A stretch of DNA of 64,000 nucleotides from Odontesthes bonariensis (Eukaryota > Chordata > Actinopteri > Atheriniformes > Atherinopsidae): positions 19,399,209-19,463,208 of the forward strand of contig NC_134510.1 in NCBI RefSeq assembly GCF_027942865.1, read 5' to 3'. Shown here in pieces: positions 49,512 through 61,524 of the stretch. The stretch's first letter is position 1. Each line of letters starts with the position of its first letter. The position numbers were made by a program, and so were the translations under genes. The notes under the pieces were generated by a model. The model had not been told where the DNA came from and ran no database searches. It was given only the letters and a program-made list of their open reading frames with translations.

Positions 49512-52500
49512 GTATGTACTAAAAATGGTCTCTGTCAAAAGTCCAGTCAGAACTAGAAAACTGTATGATGCAGTTAATTGTTTACTCTTTGTCATTAGAT
49601 CCTCCAAAATGACCTCCTCGTGTGCACTAATCTTTCATCTGTCACCATCAGCTAAAATGTTCTCGTCCACCAAACAGGACTTTCTACTTTATAGTGGTGC
49701 AAATCTGACGGTCGTGAGACAAATCATGTATTTTACCTCCTTAGTTATTTGGAGAACTTCTTATTGGAAGATTATCACAATTTACTGTAATAGATGACAA
49801 AATACTGCAAACATTACTATGGAAAAGTTTCCGTCTTCTGTATCTGTTGGCCGTCAGTAATTATGACAAATCTCATTTTTAATTCATTTTTCCCTGAAGA
49901 GAAAAAAGGCTCCCAAAGATGGAAAGTTTTATTTGATTTGATTTATTTTAGTATTTGCTTCCACTCATATAAGAAACATTAGAGCTGGGGGTTATTCACA
50001 TATTTTTATCAATATACAACTAGTGTTTACGCGTCACACTTTTGCCTCTCCTTTGTTGCAGATGATGCGCATCCCTGGCAGAGGAAAGTGGTGGATTAGT
50101 AGAGTGAGAGAGGGCGAAGGCAGAGGGAATTGTTTGTGGTGAAAAGAAAGATGAGAGGCAGGAAGGAAGAGAGCTGGTTCAATAGGACAGGAGGATCAAA
50201 TGGAGATGATAAGACGGGAACGGAAAGGTCTGTAAGAATGAAAGAGGTGAGACGGGAGGAGTTCCAGCTAGGAGATGAGTTACAGATGAAAGGTGAAAAG
50301 ATGGAGACGGATGGATGCGGGAAATTTGGCGGATGACAACTGAAACAGGAAGAATGGAAAAAGGGGGGGGATGAGCATGTGAGGAGAAGAGATAGAAAGG
50401 GGGTGGTAAATGGATGGAGAGGGCTCAGATCCCCCAGGAATGGGCTAACTCCAGTAACCCAGATACACTTAAAGAAGAAGATAAGCAGTCCTCCTGCTGC
50501 TGCTATGGGGCAAGGCCCAACCACAGCCTACTGCAGTTTAACGGGCTCACTGTCAGTTAGATGAGCCCCGCGGAGAGGGAGAGGCTGGTGGGCCTGCCAG
50601 CTGCTTGATCCCATCCTGGCTGCTGCCCTACTTGATTCGATTTCTGTCCTTGTGAGAGTTTGAGGGCATCTGTGTGTGAATTTAGTGCTGCCAGTTTGAG
50701 GAGAAATTGGTTCAAATGAGAGACGCTTTCATATGCAATATGTAGTGTAATGCACCTACTTTGATATAGTGCAATGTAGCAGTACGCTGTATCTTCGAAC
50801 CCATAGAATGGTTATGCGTTCATATAATTCAAAGTTATAGGGTTCGATGGTGTATATTGGTTTGTTATTTTCATAACCTGATGGACTGGAATGCAGTTCT
50901 GTTTATCAGAAACATACCAGGCTTCAGAGCTTTCAATGATCTCAATGATGAAAAACTGAAAATGCACCATAAGTCGTTCCCCTAAAAAAAAGTTGGTGGT
51001 ATTTTCCCCTATTACAGTACAATACAGAGTCCATCACATGCTAGTAGGTTTGAACACGATGGTGCTCAGAAACAGGCAGACATGGTTTTAGTACATTTCC
51101 CTGAGGTGTGATGTAACGGTATTTGAAGTATGAAGTGGGCCGTATGCATGCACGAGAATATAGAAATTCCTGCTTCTCTAATAGGATTTAGAAAAGCCGA
51201 GTTGTATTTAGATCATGGTTACGTGTACGCGATTTTGCTTCACCTTTGTGCTTTGTACATTGTGACACTGTTGCTCCTACTTAAAAATGTGTTGCGGACA
51301 AAATAATGCCCCCCGATGCATTTTTCTAACATTTCCCATAGAGAGGAAGAATGAAAGCAGGAGACGGTGCTGTTAAAACAGCCGAGGATGTGAGAGCCAA
51401 CTGCCTCACGACTAATTCAGGACTTTCTTGATTCGTCACAATTATTCACAAAGTGTTGTAGTTTCAATTCACTCCCCACAATTTACAGTAAGGATTTGTT
51501 GACTGCAAATTAAGAATAGTCAGTGCAGTCTTTTTCCATTAAAACCACAGTCTTGAATTTGATTTCAATAAATCCAATGATCGAAGGGTGATTAGTTTCT
51601 CAGTGGCGATGTTTCTTACAAGAAACAACAAAATGTCCTGAAGTTACCAAAAAAAAAAAAAAATCATTTTTCATGGAGTAAACTATGAAGTTTATTTGCT
51701 CTGTAAATTAAGAAAGGATTGTGACTAATGGGATATTTTCAAAATGATAGGGAACACGCTGCCTGGGATTGTCTCCGCATAGCGCATCGCACAAAAAGCA
51801 CAGCTCAGTCCAAGAAAAGTCAGGAGCAGCGTCAGCAGCTGCATTGTGCCTGCACCTTTTTAAATGCATGCTTGGATCTTAAGCAAGGCTTTTAAAACAG
51901 ATAAACCACAGGAGCTATAAGGGATCCAGCTCAGAGTACCTCGAAATGTAAGTATCGTCACCCAAAGACACAGGACCAGGCTTTTATTGCCTCATTGTGA
52001 AGCTTAAGAGTTCAGCTGCAATAAAAAGTATCAAGAGGGATTCTTAACACCCTATGATGTAAAACCCCAATTATACATTTATTGGGTTCAAGGGAGCAAA
52101 ATGATCTCATGTTACAGTTTTAACATATCCTCTGTGATGATAGGTTATAGATAATTAATATTTCACTGCTTTTGTTTCTGGGATCTTTTGACCTTAGTCA
52201 TTGTGATGTTTCCGTGCTGTTGCAGGTGACCCCCTGCCGAAAAAACCCAAACGCAACAACCACTGTCACACAGTGACGATAAAGCATATAACAATCTCAA
52301 ATGGAGGTTATATAAAACAGCTATATTAGATAATGGATTCAAAACTGTTACAAAAAAAAAAAAGCGATGACTTGAAGAAATGAAGAGCGAGAATCTTTCA
52401 AGCCAAAACAGCCACAAGAAAAACTTTGTCTCTCCATAGGACCAAGAAGTGATGTGTGCACGAACACAGCCACATTTAATGTCCTCATTTACACTTTTGC

Positions 52501-53931
52501 AGTCATTCACTAAGACGCATCACATATTTCATAGCGTTTTCCTCGAAAAGGCAGCTGGCGGTCAACCTCCTTAAAGTGCTGAAACAATGTTTTCTGGATC
52601 AGTTTCCGTATTTCTGCCTCTTTCTGTTTCACTAGAAAGCAATCTGGATGTGACCCGAGCGCAACACAGAAAATGCTGAATATACTGATTTAAATGTTAA
52701 TGCAAGTTTTTTTTTTTTTCTGCTTGCTGCAGGCTGTTCATCTGCAGTAACTTTGTCTGTTGAATTTACTCTCTCAATATTTTGTAGATCAGGGGTGTAA
52801 TCTAACGAACCAGAGCATGTTGATTCTAGCTTTGATTGGTATTTTCGCCAGTTATTTTAATACAATAGCCCAAAATCACAGTCGGTTGGGGCCAGTTCCT
52901 TTAGCGATGATGACTCAACAAACCCAGCTGGGATAGCCAGGAAGTGACAGTAAGCTGGAGGAAGCATCGGGGTATGCGGTATTCTCACTAAACGATAAGA
53001 CTGTGGCAAGACTACAGTAGAAAGAGAGGATAAATCTATAACTCGAAACAGAAGATGGGGGATAAAGGATGTTGTTGTTTCTGCTCAATTCTGGTTGTTT
53101 GCATCAGTTAAGCTCTGCGACATATTTGTTGTAGCTTCATACTTCTGTGTCAGTAAATGTGCAGCCTTGCCTCCAGGATGTATCTGTAGTGAAAGTCGAG
53201 CTCCGAGTATCAGATGAAGAATCAGGGTTGGGAAATACCTGGATGTGGAAAGGCTTTCTTATCGTGGGCCACGACTAGTATGTCCGGAACTATCCACTTA
53301 TCCTCCGTGTCTGACATATTGTTGTTTTGCTTCTAGCCGGGCAGTCACTTGGCCCGATCAGGGTGCTAGATATGCACACACGAGAGGCTCAATTCTGGCT
53401 CGTAGATGTGGGCCTCATACTCATTACACTGCGGGGAGGATGTTCTGACCAGTTCCCTTGCGCACTGTTGAACCTAATGCTTAACAAAACTGCCGACATA
53501 GTTCATTTAGAAACTGGCTGTCTTTACAGTTTTACAGCTTTATTTCCCAGTGTTTGAAGATTTGTTATCATGGTTTAGAATATTGTTCACTTAATGGACT
53601 CTCAGTCCCTTGGGACCTCATTAAAAAAATTTTTTCTCTACAACTGGATTTGTTTGCCTGTTTTGGTCATGACTGAGAGGCTGTGTGAGTGTCTCCATTT
53701 AAAACAAGATTGAGAAGTATTTTACGACATTCTCTCATCATATTAGCTCTGTTATACTGTAATACTGTGTTATTCTGAAGATAATTAAAGGACTTTCCCC
53801 TTGAGGAATTTTGAAGTTCATGAGAGTGTAATATAATGGGCACTAATGCTCCTTACACTAATATGTTTTTTCCATCCCCATTTTCAGAATATGACAGCCA
53901 GTTAGCCCCAGCAGGACCGTCTGAGTCTGGC

Positions 53932-56900
53932 ATGGCATCGTCTTCCTACCTGGAACCAAGCCTCAATCACTCCGCAGCGGGTGGTTGTGGGGTTAAGTCC
54001 CGGCCTGGAATGCCTAGCGGTCCCAGCACAAGTGGCTCTGCTGGAGGACTAGAGCGGCCCCCAGGCTCCATGGACCGGGTTCTTAAGATCTTCCATTACT
54101 TTGAGACAAACAGCGAACCATGCATGTGGGCAAGTAATATCAGGCACGGCGATGCCACAGATGTTAGGGTAAGATGCACAAACCTTTCACACATGTCAAG
54201 TCCTCAACCGCTCCCCTGAGTGACTTTTACTGTCGCTTTTACTTTGTTTGTCGTCTTGTTTCAACAGGGTGTTATCCAGAAAATAGCAGAAATCCACAAA
54301 CTGCGCTGTGTATCTTCTTTGGGCCTCCGGCTAACCCATTTGCACTCTGACGCTCTCCACTGGTTACACCCTGATTTGGGTGTGTCTCATGTGAGAGAGA
54401 AATATGAGAAACGGCATCCACAGGAGGAGTGGAGGTAAAATTCCCAAGATTCATCATCTGCTCCCACTCCTTGTCTCCGCCCTTCTTAAACTCCCTACTT
54501 TAGGAATACTAGAGGGTAATAGTAAGGTACAGTCTGTGGAAGATTATCAGTACTCAGTTAAGGCTGACAGAGTCTCTTTTTTGCTTGTTATTTTCTGCTT
54601 GACTTCTAAAGTAAACATCCCACATTCCACAATGTTGTGCTAATATAAAACAGCAGGGCAAAAAAACTGGCTTCACTCTGTTCAGAGTAAGATAACTGTC
54701 TGATCGATAAATAACCCTGCCAACTAACAATAGTTTATCACATCTGCCTTACAAGCTGTTGCTGGATCCCATTAAGCTCCTCATTTAATAGTCTCATGAA
54801 ACATCACAGCAAGATGTAAAAAAAAATTGCCTATGTAAGCTACTCTATGCAAATAATATAAAATTCACCCCAATATTACCCCCAGTAGTAAGTTCCTGAT
54901 ACTTTAATACAGTCCAAAGTTGATCTTTATCATTCTTCTGTACCATACAAACGTTTGTGGATTATTCAATTCAAATCATTTGAATGCCCTTTTCATCTTA
55001 TTAGGCGACACAGTTGCCAAATGTGATGTTTTATGGAGAAATCATTCATTACTTTTTCTTAATGCTCAGCATTTGAAACCAGCTCAGTCCATTTTTAGCC
55101 TGAACACCAACCATTCTGGCACTTGGCCGTCCTCAGGTCAGTTGATGTTCTTAGCAGCTCTCCTCAAAATTCAGTCCTCTGCCATTTGATGTTCCACCCG
55201 AAGTCATTACGATTTAAAGGAATTCAAAAAAGAATTCAACAAGAACCATTAAGATGGAGCGCAAGAGGTCTGCCATTTGTTGCAGCCAGTGTGCCTCAGA
55301 GGGCGGCAGAGCTGCAAGCCCGCAGGAGTTTCTGCTGCTGCCAAGCTATTGTTAGAACAGCAGCAGCAGCTCAGGGGATGGACTCACTCTGTCTCACTCC
55401 GTTCTCTCTACCTTGCGTGTTTAGTGTTATTCTTTCTCGTGTGTGCACGCTCTCTCCTTTCACTTTGATCCTTCTGTCCACCCTTTTTATAAATATTTTT
55501 TTCTCCTTTGCGTTCCCTCGTTTCTCTCGAGCACATTATTTTCTTTCCTTTGGATTGATTCATAATAGAATAGAAATGATTTATTCATTTTGTCCTCGGC
55601 CTTGATAAGCCTTGTTATCTAACTGCAGGCATGTAGCATCACAGCAGTGAGGAGCTCACTACTCTCCTGACCTATTTCTTTCTCCTTTAGTCACTGCAAT
55701 GTGTCACTTATGAACAAATATGCCAATGCAAACATTCGTGCCCTATGTGGGCACATCTGTGGGCAAGTGTAGATGCACGAGTATGTTTATGCTCTGTCCT
55801 ATTACAGCTTAATCACTTTCAGTCAGTTGATGTGTCAGCAAATCATTACGTAACATTTACTGCACCACCAGATATAGTACAGTGAATAGAGAGAGCCACG
55901 TCCTTCAACTTCAAGACACAAGAGTTTCATGCTCTTTTGTTGGCAAACGGCCACCATGTTAAAGTGATGCAGCGAAATGAGCACAACACACAGAATCTAC
56001 CCTGATCCATCAGTACTGTCCTGTCAGATGCTCTCTGTACCTCTCTGTGCACATGGGGGGGGGGGATATCCCACTGTCACATTGTCCCTGTCATTCTCAG
56101 GTATGAGTTGCGGATACGGTACCTTCCTAAAGGTTATCTCAGCCATTTTTCTGAAGACAAACCTTCTCTTAACTACCTCTATCACCAGGTGAGGACACCC
56201 AGCAGGATCGCAGAGAAAGAGGAGAGAGAGAGAAAGTGTATTTGCTTTGAATTATGTCTATCTTTTTATTGACACCTGTTAAATGCGACTGCTTCCCATC
56301 TTTTACATCTTAACCACGCTGGCATGCATGAAATCGCTGAAACATACACTCGAAGGAATTTTGCTGAAACCTGAAATGGGATGATGATGTTGTGTCATTC
56401 CAGGTGAAAAGTGACTATATGCAACATATAGCAGACCAGGTGGATCAAGATGTTGCGCTGAAACTAGGCTGTTTGGAAATAAGGTGAGAAAAAAACAGGA
56501 GTAAACGCAGTTAGTAGCTGTGTTCCCACCCAACCGTCAAGCACACTTGAAATGCTTAAGGAGAGGCCTTCAGGAATTTGTTGCGGGTGGGGTTGTGTCT
56601 ATTCTTTTATGCGAGTATGAACCATGATTGATTGGTTGGATTGGAATTTATTTGCAAAGGGCATTTTCGTTTACCCTGATATCTATCAACTCTTTGAAAA
56701 TGAAAACTTTCTTGTTCAGTGAAGACGCCTTAAAGAATTTAGCATTTTCTAATGTGCGACGTGCATATACAAAGAATAGATGGAAAAGCCCACTGGTAAC
56801 AGCTGTCTGGCTGTCAGAATTTAAGTTAACGCTTTCAGTCTTGGTGAGTTAGTCGTTGCTTATATCACATACATTGCGTAAACTATGACACAAATTCTAG

Positions 56901-59900
56901 TTTATTTACAGACATCTTTTAACTCTGCTAATACGCAATGTCACCTTCTGCCGATGAACTACACAGGAGGTTCTTCAGAGAGATGCCAGGCAACGCGCTG
57001 GATAAGAAATCCAACTATGAACTACTAGAGTAAGATGGATATTTGGTCCACACTGTGAACTATGTTGCCTCAAATTCAACTCTCATGATCATATTTAACA
57101 GTGTGTGAATGTAGATTTGTAACAAAGATAAACGTGGCATTGTTCTTTGCAGGAAAGACGTGGGTCTGAGAAGGTTCTTCCCCAAAAGCCTGTTGGACTC
57201 CCTGAAGGTGAGGTGAAACCGCTGGAAAACAAACAAAGCCAGTTAGGGATTTTTATGTGTACCACAGTCTGAAAAACTGGAGGCTTCAAAAGCAGTAATG
57301 ATATCCAAACCCTTCTTAGTGTGCTGGTTGAATTACAGCTGACAGGCTGTTTGGTCGACTGACAGGAGAACAATCTTTATGACTGAATGGATGTCTGATT
57401 ATTTGATGATTGTACTGAATTTTGTGAAACCCCCTGTTATCATCTCGCAGCATGCCCCATCAGTTATGTGTTGTACTTTTCTTGGCTGTGAACCAACTTT
57501 CTCTGAGGGATTTAACCCTAATGTAATGCATTTTTTTTTTCTCCCTCTCTCCCCTCTCTTTAGGCGAAGACTCTTCGTAAGCAAATCCAGCAGACCTTTA
57601 AGCAGTTTGCTAACCTCAACGATGAGCAGAGTATCCATAAGTTCTTTGAGATACTCTCTCCCATCTATCGCTTCGACAAGGAGTGCTTCAAATGTGCTTT
57701 AGGGGTAGGATGACGCTCTGCTTTTTTCTTCTTTATACTTACATTTGCAGTTTTTGGACCACATGCCTACTCAGATTTAGAATTTAGTTTGATTACACTT
57801 TTCTCTACAGCAATGTTTTATTACTTTGCAAACCTGTATCCTGTCTTTGGGGGGCTTTTTATATCAAAATGAGATCAGATGAGCATTATTCTTTATTTTG
57901 TAATGTTTCACCAAACATTTTTTTTTTGTCAGTACAATATTAAGACAAAAACAAAGCTATTTTTAATCAGAGATATTTGAATTTAATGTTTTTCTTGCTG
58001 TCTTTTCTTCTCGCCCTTAGTCTAGTTGGGTAATATCAGTAGAGTTAGCAATCGGACCAGAGGAAGGAATCAGCTACCTCACAGATAAGGGCTCAACGGT
58101 GAGTATGTACACATATCTTATACATGCATACTTACAAGTATACGTTATGCTCTTGATTGGGATGAATGGTTGCAATCCACCATAGAGCCCTCTACTGGTT
58201 TGTCTGTGTAAGCCAGATTTCCTCTCGTCTCCACAATTAGTTTTAATGAGTTTTTGAAATGCCTAAAAGCCCAAGCAGCTTCTGCTATAAGTAATGTGTT
58301 AGTATGTGCCAGTAAGAAGGCCAAATGTGTTATCAACAGGTCACAGTGTAATTGGGAAAACTGAACAGCACTAAGCAGGTACTGCAATAAGGAATCAAAA
58401 TATAATGGACACGTTGAATAGATGTAGTATCGACATCTATACAAAAACAATAAGTCTCAAATATCATCCTCTTTGTGCTGTAAGCAAACCTCAGCGATTT
58501 CGGTCAAGTTCTGAGTCCTGCGCCCTCGACCCTGCCAACTCTCCCTCACATTTGCAGTAGCGATAACACCCGGAGGCACAGAATCACCTGATGAGATAAG
58601 CTTGTGTAAACAGCAGCTGCTGAGAAATTCTCCATCCATCGTCCTAAAAGATGTTGGTGTTTATATGTGAAAATTGCTTTGAAGTACTTTCTTGAGTTCA
58701 CTGTGTGCACTTCTTGAAATCTTTGATTTACTGGTTAGAAAACCTATGATGTTAAAACTCTTTGGCCTCTCCTAAATGCTAAGTGGTGCACACTTAAACA
58801 GCACTGCTTTTTTTTCTCAGTCAAAGCTCTACAAGTTTTTAATGCAAGTGCACAACTCCAGAGTAGTGAAACACCCCTGGGCAAGAATATTCCCCCCACC
58901 ATGTTCCACTCTGGGTTTGATACCCTGCTGCATAAATGCCTTTCTTGTTCATCTCTCTAAATAAAGTCCTCTCTTACCTTGGATTGATAAATATATAGAA
59001 CTTTGCTTACATGCACTGTTATCTTTATTTCTGCTGTATTTTCAATTGATTTCAATTCAGTTTTATTCAGAAAGTGCCAAATCACACCTTCCTTCAAGGT
59101 TGGCTCTCCCCCATCATTGTGAAGTATAATTCGCCAAGCGGAAGATTGTTCACCCACTAAAAGGGAATGTGAGCTGGGTTTAGACTGTCGTGAGACCGGC
59201 TAGTTTTACCCCCTCTGATGATGTGTTGTTGCAATAGAAACAACACATCATCATTTGATACAGCTGATCTAGTTTCCACAGCGCTTCCAAGTGCCTCCCT
59301 GCCTCCTTAGAGATCTCCAGTCTATATTATTTGATGCTGAAAAAGCTCCTCTATTACTATCGTGATTTCCACTATTACTTTGTAATGTGCAATTTCCAAC
59401 GTATGATGGAAACTTGAGACACAATCACACGTAGTGAGCTGCAAGAGGATTTTCTTGAACTTGCTTCTGTGTGCAATCTCAGCGGCACCTCAATGAGTAC
59501 ATCTCAAGTAAATCTGAAAAATTGTTGCCTTTTAGGAGCAGCTGGGTTTTATTTTTAGATTTAGAGATATGTTTAGAATCCATCTTGCCAGCATCCACAC
59601 TGTCAGTTTGTGGTGAAATCGTAACAGTTAGAACCAGTTAGTGTCCTACATGGGTAGTTACAGGCTTTAGGTGTGATAACATTCACCAGTGGCTGCTCCC
59701 ATTCACAGACTGGTTTTGTGTGATTCTTCTTGATCCATCTGATTGGCTGAAGAACACTTGGCTTTGATGCTTTGATAATTAGATACAGCATCAAATCGAA
59801 TCTTTTTTTAAAAAGCCTGCCCTTTTTTTCAAACTGATCCTGACGACGGCTCGATGGTTGAGTGAAAAAAACAAAAACATGAGGCTCGTCAGTTCCGAGC

Positions 59901-61487
59901 AATGATGCAGAATCTGAAATAGTTTTTTCTCAGTTTACGGTCCAAACTTCTTTTCTCAATATCCGTTTCTACATGAATGCACTTTGTGATTAATTTAAGT
60001 TTGCACGTCAATCGATACTTGCATCATATGGGTCCGAATGTCTTTTGTCTCTGCAGCCTACTCACTTAGCTAACTTTAACCAAGTCCAGTCCATTCAGTA
60101 CTCTGCTTTGGAAGAGAAGGACAGGAAAGGGATGCTGCAGCTAAACGTGGCAGGAGCTCCAGAGGTAAACATGTACCTTGAATCCTATTCCTTTGGCTTT
60201 TCCATTCAAGGGTGGCTAGTGAAAACGTTACTTATTGCTTGTTACATTAGAAGCACAAGTACTTTAGGGTACTTATATATCCCTAAATATACATATATAT
60301 ATATATATATATATATTTATTTAATTTTATGAATCTAAATCCAAAATCCCGTTGCTGGTATGTACATGGCTTTTAACCATATTTGGCGCATTGTATTTTA
60401 GGCACTATCTTGTTCCTTTTTTTTTCTTAAAGACCATCGTTACTAAGAACGAAAGAAAGAAACATACAGTATATTTATCTTGTTTAACAATTGAAGTTGT
60501 ATTACCACACAGGAAAAAAAAAACAGCATTTGAGTATGTGAGGGCATCTGTTGCCATACCCACTTGAGAGTCAGAGTGGGTCTGTGTTTGCAGCAGGCCT
60601 CAGTTGATGGAAAAGCATGTGTGCATCACTGCGACAGAATCAGTGTAGGGGTGTGTACGCCTAGATCATGTGCACAGACTGGTAGGGGACGTTATTCCCA
60701 ATAAAGCTCTCATTGTGCCATTGTGAAGCAACTCCCTGTGGCACTCTTACACTAATCCCTCTGTCTGTGTGGGTGTGCAGCCCCTCACTGTCACTACGGC
60801 ACTGCTTACTACGGCGGAAAACATGGCTGACCTGATTGACGGCTACTGTCGGCTCGTCTCCTCAGTTACTCACTCCTTCATTGTCAGAGTTCACAAAGGT
60901 AGGGTGCACAACTGCTCGGATTTTACGCTAAACACGTGTGCCCAAATGTGGGTTTTCTGGAATGTTGTACAGCATTATACTTAGTGGTAGAGTTCTGCAG
61001 AGCAACATGATGATTGTGATCTTTTTTTTTTTTGTGTTATTTGAATAGTAGCTGTGGGAAGGGGAAGAGAAACCTTATAGCAAAAATAGTATCCAGACTG
61101 AAATTTTAAACTGTACTTAACTCTGATTGTTGCTAGAGAGACTTCGTGCTTGTCACTTTGAATAATAACCAGCCCGTGTGTTGTTAGTCCTCTCTAAAAA
61201 TAGCTATGGCTGCAAAGAAATGGCTGCAGTTAAGTTGGGGCTCTAACAGGAGGTCAGTCTGCTCTCCGTCTAATTCATCTGCTCATTTTGTCTCTGCAGA
61301 GGGTGATAGAGCCCTTCCTTCTATACCAAAGTAAGTGAACTAATTCCCTTTATGGATATATAGAGATGTAAGATGTAAAAGCTTTAGCTGGTTTCACACA
61401 CTAGAAGTGTTTTTTGTTTTTTTTTAATCAAAGGTCTGCTTATGGATAAGAAAACAGCATATGTTACCTCACTTTTGCTAGGACATC

Positions 61488-61524
<37 letters not shown>

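Larger units (their letters stand above)
35420..53880 (+). other. ptk2: ptk2 5' intron region
   Basis: About 18 kb between the CpG-rich first exon and the FERM exons. Apart from the alternative exons and transposon relics listed separately, I saw only microsatellites, homopolymers and unclassified DNA. Strand-asymmetric stretches occur: pyrimidine-rich at about 47,750-48,230 and purine-rich at about 50,090-50,420 on the plus strand. A GTTGGGAGCCACTGCTTTAG block at 46,474-46,493 resembles the end of a dispersed repeat. Confidence 0.5.

Noticed and set aside
50044-50100. Additional ptk2 coding exon starting ATGATGCGC after a TTGCAG
   Set aside because: No usable donor follows before the frame stops, and the downstream sequence is a purine-rich tract.
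50096-50524. 142-codon minus-strand ORF rich in Ser, Pro and Phe
   Set aside because: It is the complement of a purine-rich low-complexity tract. No splice signals or family match.
55123-55605. 160-codon plus-strand ORF in ptk2 intron
   Set aside because: Composition is pyrimidine-driven (Ser, Leu, Phe) and it lies between two FERM exons that join in phase without it.
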